Part shown: piece by piece, positions 44,053-51,061 of the stretch | Layout of the letters: each line of letters starts with the position of its first letter | Numbering within the stretch: position 1 is the stretch's first letter | Assembly: GCA_964449295.1 (NCBI GenBank) | Contig: CAYUZN010000001.1 | Coordinates: 1-54,287 of the forward strand | Source of the DNA: CANJJB01 sp964449295 | GTDB lineage: Bacteria > Chlamydiota > Chlamydiia > Chlamydiales > Rhabdochlamydiaceae | DNA: 54,287 nt | Direction: 5' to 3' | The notes under the pieces: model-generated | What the model was told of the DNA's origin: nothing | Database searches by the model: none | The model's input: the letters and a program-made list of their open reading frames with translations, nothing else | Translations under genes and position numbers: made by a program

Positions 44053-44557
44053 ATGAGTCTAGAAACAAAAATTGCTAAATACTTTGAGCTAAGGCAGCAA
44101 ATTGAAGAACTAGAAAATCAAAAAAAAGCCCTAGTACTCTGTAACAAAAATTTTGACGGCTATTTTGAAGTGAAAGCCTCGCGGTTTGGCGATTGTAAAG
44201 GGGGGGTAATATTAAATGCAATATAACCCCCCTTTGCGATCGCCAAACCCCGAGAGCTTTGACTTTCAAAATAGTCATCAAAATTTCTGTTACAGAGTAC
44301 TAGTTACTGAAGTTTTAGACTTGCTGCCTCAAGAAACAGCAACCGTTTCTATCCCTGGTTACAGGATAAAACGAGCTTCTCTGCTTTCTATTAAAACCTC
44401 TCTTGAAAGCGCAAAACAATTAGGAGCCGTTAAAATGAAAGAGATTGTCGACAAAGAGAAAATCAAAAAACTCTATAGAGAAGGCCATAATCCGCCAGAT
44501 GTCTCAGAAGTTCATTTTATCCAAGTTTACAATGAAGCAATTCTTGAAGGTCTATAA
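44053..44557 (+). pseudogene. Small unknown gene interrupted by palindromic element copy 3
   Basis: The reading frame from ATG 44053 (MSLETKIAKYFELRQQIEELENQKKALV) is broken at 44133 by the element. It resumes in register at 44303 (TEVLDLLPQETATVSIPGYRIKRASLL) to the TAA at 44555-44557 if the element plus one TA is removed. The rebuilt product has about 111 residues, with a coiled-coil start and a helical end. No family is recognised. The 169-base insertion shifts the frame and puts a stop soon after, so the gene is inactive unless the element is excised. It lay next to dinD and may have worked with it. Confidence 0.7.
44134..44300. mobile_element. Palindromic TA-flanked element, copy 3 (MITE-like), inside a gene
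   Basis: Perfect outer arms GTACTCTGTAACA and TGTTACAGAGTAC lie directly inside TA dinucleotides (44132-44133, 44301-44302); both ends sit in CTAG. Inner arms (GAAAGCCTCGCGG) and the core TTTGGCGATTGTAAAGGGGG follow, with their complement on the right. The total is 167 bases with no coding potential. TA or CTAG targets point to an IS630/Tc1-mariner-type transposase acting in trans; no transposase is in the window. Confidence 0.78.
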
Positions 44558-44567
44558 TAGGTATTAC

Positions 44568-45086
44568 ATGCTTGTAGTTCTGGCCACAGGTTTTTTATGT
44601 ACTAGTCTCTCTTCTCACATTTCTGATGTTTTATCAGGGAAAAGCGAACCAGAGCTTTATACATCCTATGACGATACGTCTGACAATCGGGCGAGTGTTA
44701 TTGCAGAAGTGGCAAATTTGTACGGATACTTTTTGACATATCAGGCTCATGAGAAGAAGCAGTGTTCCAAACTCCGCAATAAAGGGATATGGCTTGAGAT
44801 CAAAACAGCGGATGATTATTTTCCACCGCAAGAAAAAGTAGACGAGTTTATTCACAATTTAATAGGGGCAATGGAAGTTGATTTTGCCAAAAATAAAGAA
44901 TGGGGAATTTCAACAAAGCTTGGAGTAGATTATGGGCCTGATTGTGGGGCTCTTTATGAAGCCTTTCAGAAGACGGCTCTCGATATCAGATGTTATTCTC
45001 TTCTTCCATACAAAAGTTTGACTTACCTTGAGATTAAAGAGGATCAGATTAAAGTGAACATGTCACTAAAAGGACCTCTTCTTTAG
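44568..45086 (+). CDS. Unknown small protein with hydrophobic N terminus
   Basis: From the ATG at 44568 the product has 172 residues. The N terminus MLVVLATGFLCTSLSSHI may be a short signal or anchor. The body is soluble and contains VIAEVANLYGYFLTYQ and GIWLEIKTADDYFPPQEKVDEFIHNLIGAMEVDFAKNKEWGISTKLGVDYGPDCGALYEAF. I recognise no domain. A longer frame from 44445 overlaps the broken gene and gains only a non-hydrophobic basic start, so I prefer the internal ATG, although no strong ribosome site marks either. The stop overlaps the convergent AAA-ATPase gene by four bases. Confidence 0.55.
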   Translation: MLVVLATGFLCTSLSSHISDVLSGKSEPELYTSYDDTSDNRASVIAEVANLYGYFLTYQAHEKKQCSKLRNKGIWLEIKTADDYFPPQEKVDEFIHNLIGAMEVDFAKNKEWGISTKLGVDYGPDCGALYEAFQKTALDIRCYSLLPYKSLTYLEIKEDQIKVNMSLKGPLL

Positions 45087-46762
45087 GATCTAAATTTTGG
45101 AAGGATGAGTACGTTTTTGCCTTCAAAAACAAGTGCGAGATAAAGGATACGCTCTATACCGCGATCTAAGAGCTCTTGAGCATATTTTTTCTCTTCGATT
45201 TGCTGTAAGGCCAAGTGAGCCGCCGTTTTTATATCCATTTTTTTAAAGGGACTAATCTTTTTAAACTCCATAATAATGCCCAAGGCGTGTTTATTCTTAG
45301 GAATAAGCATGACGTCATATCTTCCAAGTCCACTTTCTCGGTTTGACTTTACCTCGTATTGATCTTTGAGGCCCACCAACATTCCCAGTACAAATGCATG
45401 ATAGATTTTTTCTGGTTCGCTCCCAGAAACATCAAAAATACTTGCCGATGATAGGAGAAATTCTTGAAAAAGCTGAGAAAATGTATCGATATCGCCTGCA
45501 ATGAGAGAGTTAAGAAGCATACGATATTTTTGTTCATTGAGACTTCTTTCAAACCAGTCAAGGATAGTCGATTTATAGAGTTCTTTTACTTCAAGATTAG
45601 GGATTCGCAAATGACAAAGCGAGCCTTGGGAAACAGAATCAATCGTTAAATATCCGCTATAGAGAAGCAGAGACCAAATGGCATTTGGTTTTTCGCCAAG
45701 ATCGGTAAAAATAAAACCTTCTTCGATTTTTTTTTCGATGGAATTTCCCTGTAAAAGAACCTCTATGTCTGTTTTTGTCTCGCTTGTACTTTTGGTAATG
45801 CATTGCTGCATCAATGTATTATCACTCGAATTGACCCAATAAGGGAGAATATTTCCATTTTTAGCAATACAATTGAGAACAGACCAAGGGTTGTATATCT
45901 GCTTACACGATCCAATACGGTATCCATCGTACCATTCAGTTATTTCGGAAAATTTTTCGGCAAGATCATAGTTTATCAAGAACTGCTTGACTTCAGATTC
46001 CAAAAGGCCAAATTTATCCTGAAATTCCTCATGCAATAAAGAAAATGTGGAAATATTATTGACTCCAGAAAAGATACTCTCTTTTGCAATCCGCAGGATA
46101 CCAGTAAGAACTCCTTTTTCCAGATAGGTATTATCTTTTAATCCTCCTGAAAGAAAGTTACGCAAAAAATCAATCAGGCAGCGATAAAATTTCCCTGTAA
46201 AAGCAGCATGGGCAGGTGCATCGTATTCGTCAATAAGGACAATCACCTTCGTTTTGTGATAAAGATAGAGCCATTTAGTAAGAAAGCGAAGACTGTGCTC
46301 ATATAGAGTCTGGCTTGCTTTCTTGAGCATAATTTTATGAAAATCTTCTTTTTCTTCGTAAGAAAGTAGATCACCTTCCAATAAATATCTATGATGTTGA
46401 AATTCTTCAGCAATGATAATGCAGAAATTTTCAAAAGTCTTTTCCCAACTCGTGTGTTTATTGTCTTTGAAGGTCAGAAAAACAACGGGGTATTTTCCTT
46501 GTTTTTCCCTGTATTTTTGCTCTTTCCAAATAGCCAAATCCTGAAAAAGATAGCTTGTATCTTCTTCCCTTTTTTCAAAGAAATACCGCAGCATTGATAG
46601 ATTCAAGGTTTTGCCAAACCTGCGAGGACGTGGAATCAACGCAACATGAGTTCCTTTCTCAAAAACCTCTTGCACAAGCAGTGATTTGTCGGCATAAGCG
46701 TAGCCTCCCTCGATGATTGTTTTAAAGTCGCTAATTCCAATGGGAAGGGCTTTTTTATTCAT
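45083..46762 (-). CDS. AAA-ATPase-like protein with PD-(D/E)XK nuclease-type C terminus
   Basis: This is the protein family often annotated AAA-ATPase-like plus DUF1703. The start is set at the ATG at 46762 (MNKKALPIGISDFKTIIEGGYAYADKS). PRPRRFGKTLNLSMLRYFFE is the atypical P loop, and VIVLIDEYDAPAH is the Walker B. The C-terminal region ends GRYDVMLIPKNKHALGIIMEFKK, the D-x(n)-E-x-K signature of the nuclease superfamily. At 559 residues it is a normal length. These genes are abundant and variable in environmental chlamydiae and other intracellular bacteria; the cellular role is unknown. It is divergent from the patatin gene with about 100 bases between. Confidence 0.85.
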   Translation of the reverse strand: MNKKALPIGISDFKTIIEGGYAYADKSLLVQEVFEKGTHVALIPRPRRFGKTLNLSMLRYFFEKREEDTSYLFQDLAIWKEQKYREKQGKYPVVFLTFKDNKHTSWEKTFENFCIIIAEEFQHHRYLLEGDLLSYEEKEDFHKIMLKKASQTLYEHSLRFLTKWLYLYHKTKVIVLIDEYDAPAHAAFTGKFYRCLIDFLRNFLSGGLKDNTYLEKGVLTGILRIAKESIFSGVNNISTFSLLHEEFQDKFGLLESEVKQFLINYDLAEKFSEITEWYDGYRIGSCKQIYNPWSVLNCIAKNGNILPYWVNSSDNTLMQQCITKSTSETKTDIEVLLQGNSIEKKIEEGFIFTDLGEKPNAIWSLLLYSGYLTIDSVSQGSLCHLRIPNLEVKELYKSTILDWFERSLNEQKYRMLLNSLIAGDIDTFSQLFQEFLLSSASIFDVSGSEPEKIYHAFVLGMLVGLKDQYEVKSNRESGLGRYDVMLIPKNKHALGIIMEFKKISPFKKMDIKTAAHLALQQIEEKKYAQELLDRGIERILYLALVFEGKNVLILPKFRS

Positions 46763-46864
46763 AAAAGCAATTATAAGGACCTTAGTTAGAAAATGGAAAC
46801 ACAAATTCCTAGTGAGCAAAATTTTGACATTTTTTTAAAAATCTAGTATCAAACATAGCTTGTT

Positions 46865-47869
46865 ATGAAAAGACCAATCTTATTGAATGCTGCTCAATCG
46901 ACCTTTCGCATTCTCTCTATTGATGGAGGAGGTGTTAGAGGTCTACTGCCCTTAAGCATTTTACAAGAGATCGAACAGAGGACCGGCAAGCCCATTGCTC
47001 ATCTATTCGATCTTATTGTCGGAAACTCGACGGGTGGCATTATCGCTCTATGCCTGGCTGCCCCTGGTGAAGGTGGCAGCCCCAAGTATACAGCTAAAGA
47101 TGTGTCTCAATTTTACTACGATAACTCAGCAACGATTTTTAAAAAATCATTCCTCCACTCTTTATCTGCAGGGTTTGGTCTTTGGGCCCCCAAATACGAT
47201 CGCTCTCATCTTGACCAATTGCTGGGAAAAAAATTTCCTCATAATATGCGACTAGGCCAAGGAGTCTCTCCAGTGGTTGTCTTATCCTATAGTCTCACAA
47301 AAGATGCTTTAAGTGTCTGGACGAGCTATCGCGCCCGGAAAGACACAAACGCAAACATCACGATGGCTGACGCTGCAGGGGCAACCTCAGCAGCTCCCCT
47401 TTATTTCGCTCCAAAATCGGTAACTTTTTCAAACGGAAGCAAAAGTGAGGAAGTTGATGGGGGGATCTATGCGAATGACCCAGAAGAAATTGCTGTGACT
47501 GAAGCCCTCTTACAAAATCCAAGCTTGCGACCGGAACAAATTTTCCTCTTCTCGCTCGGAACAGGAAGGCCTAAGTTGAAAAAAGAATCAAACCAAGGAC
47601 TGACTAATCCAGGAATTCTGAGTTGGGTTTTTAAAACTAATTTGATTGACGTTATATTGAATGCCGAGACTGAGCTCGAAGAATTTCAAACAGAAAAGAC
47701 CTCTCTTTTCCAAAGGTACCGACTCCAATTCACCCTTGATTCAACCCTTATGTCTATGGATAATACAACTCCAGAAAATTTAGATGCTTTGCTTAAGAGT
47801 GGAAAAACGTTCGTCCACAAGTCCTCCGACGAGCTTAATCGGATTTGTAACTTTCTAAGCCAAAAATAA
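46865..47869 (+). CDS. Patatin-like phospholipase
   Basis: Lipid acyl hydrolase of the patatin family, using a Ser-Asp dyad. FRILSIDGGGVRGLLPLSIL gives the oxyanion loop DGGGVRG (19-25). FDLIVGNSTGGIIAL gives GNSTG with the nucleophile S55, and EVDGGIYANDP gives the catalytic D198. TSAAPLYF is the usual block between them. The length of 334 residues is normal and no signal peptide is seen. Possible roles are host-membrane lipid hydrolysis after secretion, or a bacterial lipase used in phage defence; no cyclase or other partner gene is next to it. It lies in the tRNA-bounded segment. Confidence 0.9.
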   Translation: MKRPILLNAAQSTFRILSIDGGGVRGLLPLSILQEIEQRTGKPIAHLFDLIVGNSTGGIIALCLAAPGEGGSPKYTAKDVSQFYYDNSATIFKKSFLHSLSAGFGLWAPKYDRSHLDQLLGKKFPHNMRLGQGVSPVVVLSYSLTKDALSVWTSYRARKDTNANITMADAAGATSAAPLYFAPKSVTFSNGSKSEEVDGGIYANDPEEIAVTEALLQNPSLRPEQIFLFSLGTGRPKLKKESNQGLTNPGILSWVFKTNLIDVILNAETELEEFQTEKTSLFQRYRLQFTLDSTLMSMDNTTPENLDALLKSGKTFVHKSSDELNRICNFLSQK

Positions 47870-47881
47870 AGTTAGTTAATC

Positions 47882-48658
47882 TTAGATGAAAATTTTAAGT
47901 TCAATAAACCACTCATTAGATCTAAAACGCATCCTCCATGCATCGCCAGCTACATCAACTGCTGATCCACTAGCAACTCTTTGATATCTAGGTCCTTTAA
48001 AATGACTCGCATCAAACCAGCGATAACCTGTTCCAATTGCCCAAGAGTCTTTGTAACTGTATTCAAATCCGCCAAGAAGCGTATAAGTAAAATTTTTGCG
48101 AAGCGTGTATTGATTTTCTGCAGAAAAGCTGTCGTATGGGGAAGAGCCTCCTGTAGGAGACAGTCCTGTTGTTCTGTAGTTCGTTATCAGAAGATTGCTA
48201 ACACCCAACCCGACGCCTATCATTGGATAGATCTTGCCGCAACCGATATTCCAATTGAAATAAGGGAGGCCTCGTCCAAGAAGATTTGCCGAAAAGAGAA
48301 TAGGTGTGACATTGAGATCGAATTCTCTTGTGTAAGATCCGCTGCCAGTAGTGGGTGTTTGGAACTTCCTATATTTAAAAGTTGAACGATTGGAGATACT
48401 AACTTCTAGATCGACTATATGCAACAGCTCGTACCCAATGCTTAAGCTGGCAATGGGACAATTTCCTAATTTTGAATCATAACCTTGAATTGCCGGATTC
48501 CAGGGAGGAGAGGGAGCAACAACATTGGCAGATTCAGAGCATGAGATACCTGAACCAACTTTAATATAGAAGGAATAATCCTGGGATTGGCAGCAACATT
48601 TAGCAGTACTTAAAATGGTGATTATCAGTAAAGAAAGCCTGGCTAAGACGCATTTCAT
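47882..48658 (-). CDS. Outer-membrane beta-barrel-like protein
   Basis: A 258-residue protein with an N-terminal signal sequence (MKCVLARLSLLIITILSTAKC, cysteine-rich at the cut) and alternating hydrophobic strands ending in aromatic residues: YSFYIKVGSGI, NFTYTLLGGFEYSY, DSWAIGTGYRWF. The C terminus is NEWFIELKIFI, close to the required C-terminal barrel signal. Similar glycine/aromatic-rich proteins are common as minor porin-like proteins in environmental chlamydiae. Conserved cysteines after the signal may form disulphides. It probably shares a transcript with the secreted protein upstream (48670), 11 bases away. Confidence 0.7.
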   Translation of the reverse strand: MKCVLARLSLLIITILSTAKCCCQSQDYSFYIKVGSGISCSESANVVAPSPPWNPAIQGYDSKLGNCPIASLSIGYELLHIVDLEVSISNRSTFKYRKFQTPTTGSGSYTREFDLNVTPILFSANLLGRGLPYFNWNIGCGKIYPMIGVGLGVSNLLITNYRTTGLSPTGGSSPYDSFSAENQYTLRKNFTYTLLGGFEYSYKDSWAIGTGYRWFDASHFKGPRYQRVASGSAVDVAGDAWRMRFRSNEWFIELKIFI

Positions 48659-48669
48659 AAAGTTCCTTT

Positions 48670-49212
48670 TTAGAAAATCGTTCCGACCCTTGAAAATTTA
48701 AAATAGATTTTTTCGCCATCCGATGAAACAATTAAGTCAAATGTTTGTCCAAAAAAAGGAGCAAATCCAACCTTTGTCGTTGCTACCACCGTGCATTCAG
48801 TAACCATAGAATTTATGATGCTGTCTAATTCTAAGTTGATTAATGTTGTGGGTGTAAACCAGGTTACTATTAACCCATCAGCAGCAGATAAATAATTGGA
48901 TATATCTGTATAGATTCCATCTGCATTCTGCATACATAAAAAAGAGGCAGAGCATGTTCCGACTTTCGTATTATTACCATTATAAATAGGCGCTCTTCCT
49001 GCAAGATATCTCGAAGCTATTGTTGAACTGCTTCCCGATACATTAGATGTTGGTATTTCAATAAAGCTTTCTGCAAAGTCGGCGATATACAGATAATATG
49101 TTATTGTTTTTGGCTCAGCGCGATCAATACCATATAAAGGTTGCCAATGACAGATCAAACCAATAAATAACAATAAAAGAAGCGTTGCACAGCCATTTTT
49201 TTTGATCAACAT
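48670..49212 (-). CDS. Unknown secreted protein
   Basis: The ATG at 49212 gives a clear signal peptide (MLIKKNGCATLLLLLFIGLICHWQPLYG). AGAGG lies five bases upstream; an adjacent ATG at 49215 is also possible. The mature part of about 150 residues is Ser/Thr-rich with predicted strands (TITYYLYIADFAESFIEIP, GYTDI-like turns, FGQTFDLIVSSDGEKIYFKFSRV). No domain is recognised. It stands directly before the barrel protein gene on the same strand. A periplasmic or surface partner of that barrel is a reasonable guess but only that. No paralog is seen in the window. Confidence 0.6.
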   Translation of the reverse strand: MLIKKNGCATLLLLLFIGLICHWQPLYGIDRAEPKTITYYLYIADFAESFIEIPTSNVSGSSSTIASRYLAGRAPIYNGNNTKVGTCSASFLCMQNADGIYTDISNYLSAADGLIVTWFTPTTLINLELDSIINSMVTECTVVATTKVGFAPFFGQTFDLIVSSDGEKIYFKFSRVGTIF

Positions 49213-49324
49213 CATAGCCTCTATTCTACACTTTATCTCTGATCCTTCGAAGCTTAACATGAGGGGGATTATTCATCTAAAAAATTTTCTAAAAGTCTTT
49301 ACTAAACGTTAAGTTCAACTGATT

Positions 49325-49555
49325 CTATTCATCATAAACATCCCTTCTAAAATCTATGGCAACCAGAATGACAATTTTTTTCTCGGCGTCAATACGGTAA
49401 ATGACTCGATAACAGCTTACTCTCATACGCCTGTGACCCTTCCAGCTATATTGGATCGATTTCTAATCCTTCTTTAATTGCCTTATATATCATTTTCTGG
49501 GCAGATTTTGGCAGCGCTTTGAATTGATCGACTACATTTTAAACTAAGAATTCTA
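49325..49555 (-). pseudogene. Ruined RelE/ParE-type toxin gene
   Basis: Reading the minus strand shows the family end GHRRMRVSCYRVIYRIDAEKKIVILVAIDFRRDVYDE intact at 49325-49440. The front part (FKALPKSAQKMIYKAIKEGLEIDP) lies in a different frame and has two stop codons (after EFLV and after EIDPI). No start codon is left. It follows the broken antitoxin directly, as expected for a toxin gene of a relBE pair. The gene cannot make a working toxin. Confidence 0.75.
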
Positions 49556-49819
49556 CTCTAAATCGAGATCCTTCCATACCTTCTCCGCTGGGACTCTTGC
49601 TTTTCCTTTCGCTCTAATTTCAGCTTCCTCAGCTATGCGAGATAGATAGATGTCTTATCTCATTTCGAGAGCTTGTTCTACTAATTCTTGCGTTATATTT
49701 GAAAGAGACGTGTCTTCTTTTTTAGCTAAAAGATTGACAGCTTGCAAGGTAGAAGATTTAAAAGTGATATTGATACGTTTTTGCCTAGGAACTGTAGGGC
49801 TTCTGTGTTTAGTAGCCAT
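49553..49819 (-). pseudogene. RelB-like antitoxin gene with in-frame stop
   Basis: The frame from the ATG at 49819 encodes MATKHRSPTVPRQKRINITFKSS and a ribbon-helix-helix-like region, then QELVEQALEMR. A TAA at 49655-49657 follows, and the frame stays open afterwards with DIYLSRIAEEAEIRAKGKARVPAEKVWKDLDLE. Normally this family reads through here with a Glu codon (GAA to TAA needs one change). The 54-residue N-terminal piece could still bind DNA. The adjacent toxin gene is also dead. Confidence 0.7.
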
Positions 49820-49911
49820 TGATTCTTATTCCCCAAGTTTAGCCAGTTCAACATTATATGTATCACATATGTATTCATTTCTCGACAGAAATAAATTTAA
49901 TAAAAAATTAT

Positions 49912-50541
49912 TTATACAATTCTTTTTAATATGCGATAAGTTGTAAATCCTCCTAAACCTCCAAAGAACATAGCAGAAATTTCTCTAATACGATCCGCAG
50001 GATTTAGTTTATTGAAGGCATGAACACCTTTCACAAATAAAGTACAATCAATAACCGCCATCAAAGATAACGAAAACAATTTATTCTCATTGAAATTGAA
50101 CACCGGAAATCTATCTATAATTGGAGACATTACCATTATTGTCATTATAGAACTTGCAACTATAGACACCATAGAAATAATTACTTGATAACCTACTAAC
50201 ATAACACGTCCTACTAAAGAAACGCTCTCTATCTTCAATGCGAATTTTTCTCCCAATTTGGCAAATAAAATAAACGCTAAAGCAGAGGTAATAATAACTA
50301 GATACTTTTTATTTTTTTCCCATTCTATTTCTTTAATTAGTGGATGATTTAAGTCTAATGCAAACCCTCTCCTGCACACACCGCATTTTAATTTATTTTC
50401 ATCTTGTTCTCTTAATACAGACCTAACGAATAGTTCATAGCATTCTTTATCTAATGTATGCTCCTGTTCAACGCAAGGTCGAACAACTTGTGTTTGATCT
50501 TCGATTGGACATATACAAAACCAGCAAGTAGGTAAATCCAT
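49912..50541 (-). CDS. RING-like zinc-finger membrane protein, family member 3
   Basis: I start at the ATG at 50541 (MDLPTCWFCICPIED), because the longer frame runs into tRNA-Tyr. The finger is C6-x2-C9, C23, H28, C34, C53-x2-C56; C34, C53 and C56 fall at exactly the same residues as in the paralog at 40120. The H31 of that paralog is D31 here. After the finger, hydrophobic helices lie near 78-98, 110-135 and 150-170, and a short polar end. It lies 24 bases downstream of tRNA-Tyr on the same strand with no clear ribosome site, so it may be read from the tRNA transcript. Function as ubiquitin-ligase-like effector is inferred only from the pattern. Confidence 0.65.
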   Translation of the reverse strand: MDLPTCWFCICPIEDQTQVVRPCVEQEHTLDKECYELFVRSVLREQDENKLKCGVCRRGFALDLNHPLIKEIEWEKNKKYLVIITSALAFILFAKLGEKFALKIESVSLVGRVMLVGYQVIISMVSIVASSIMTIMVMSPIIDRFPVFNFNENKLFSLSLMAVIDCTLFVKGVHAFNKLNPADRIREISAMFFGGLGGFTTYRILKRIV

Positions 50542-50564
50542 AAATTTAAAGGGGGTTATAAAAT

Positions 50565-50646
50565 TGGGGGCGGTGTGACTCGAACACACGAAACCCGAAG
50601 GTGGGGGATTTACAGTCCCCTGCAATTGCCACTATGCGACACCCCC
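50565..50646 (-). tRNA. tRNA-Tyr (GTA)
   Basis: On the minus strand GGGGGTG pairs with CGCCCCC as the acceptor stem, with discriminator A. The anticodon arm reads CTGTAAA (anticodon GTA), a long class II variable arm follows, and the T loop GTTCGAGTC is intact. The length is 82 bases, and CCA is not encoded. It lies 16 bases downstream of tRNA-Thr. A decayed copy of its 3' part is at 43027-43082. Confidence 0.95.
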
Positions 50647-50662
50647 CAAAATCAGAAAAGAT

Positions 50663-50734
50663 TGCTGGCGAAAGGACTTGAACCCTCAACCGTCCGCTTA
50701 CAAGGCGGATGCTCTACCATTGAGCTACACCAGC
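50663..50734 (-). tRNA. tRNA-Thr (TGT)
   Basis: The acceptor stem GCTGGTG/CGCCAGC, D arm TAGCTCAATGGTAGAGC, anticodon loop CTTGTAA (anticodon TGT) and T loop GGTTCAAGTCC are all standard. The length is 72 bases with discriminator A and no encoded CCA. It precedes tRNA-Tyr in one unit. Confidence 0.96.
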
Positions 50735-50782
50735 AAAAGATGAAAGGATCTTATAACAAATAAAAGCTTATTCCTCAAGAAT

Positions 50783-50995
50783 TTACATATTTAGATGCTT
50801 TTCATCAAGAGGTTCCTCAGGTGTTTTAGGCTGAGAAATAGTAACATTTCTTTGAAATAATGAGGAAATTTTATTAGAACTAGTGAGAACTTGCGCAGAA
50901 CTAAGAAGCGACTTCGGCGCTTTTGATTCACAACATTTTTTAAATTTTTTGCCAGAGCCACAAGGACATGGATCGTTTCTTCCTGGTTTAGACAT
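50783..50995 (-). CDS. SEC-C metal-binding motif protein
   Basis: A 70-residue protein beginning MSKPGRNDPCPCGSGKKFKKCC, the complete SEC-C zinc motif (CxCx8CC) found at the end of SecA and in many small proteins. After it comes a Ser/Gln-rich tail without a domain. The SEC-C motif binds zinc and, in SecA, SecB or the ribosome; the role of stand-alone versions is uncertain. It is transcribed towards the tRNAs and divergent from ttcA, from which 66 bases separate it. Confidence 0.8.
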   Translation of the reverse strand: MSKPGRNDPCPCGSGKKFKKCCESKAPKSLLSSAQVLTSSNKISSLFQRNVTISQPKTPEEPLDEKHLNM

Positions 50996-51061
50996 ACTAA
51001 CCTATATTTAGAGGTAATCCAGTATACCGTTAAAAAGAAATATCGGGTAGAATTTTTTCCT

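Noticed and set aside
44216..44557. ORF of 113 codons starting inside the palindromic element
   Set aside because: Its first 28 codons are element arm sequence; the rest is the tail of the interrupted small gene.
49650..49946. Plus-strand ORF of 98 codons
   Set aside because: It is the antisense of the decayed RelB-like gene, whose family sequence is clear on the minus strand.
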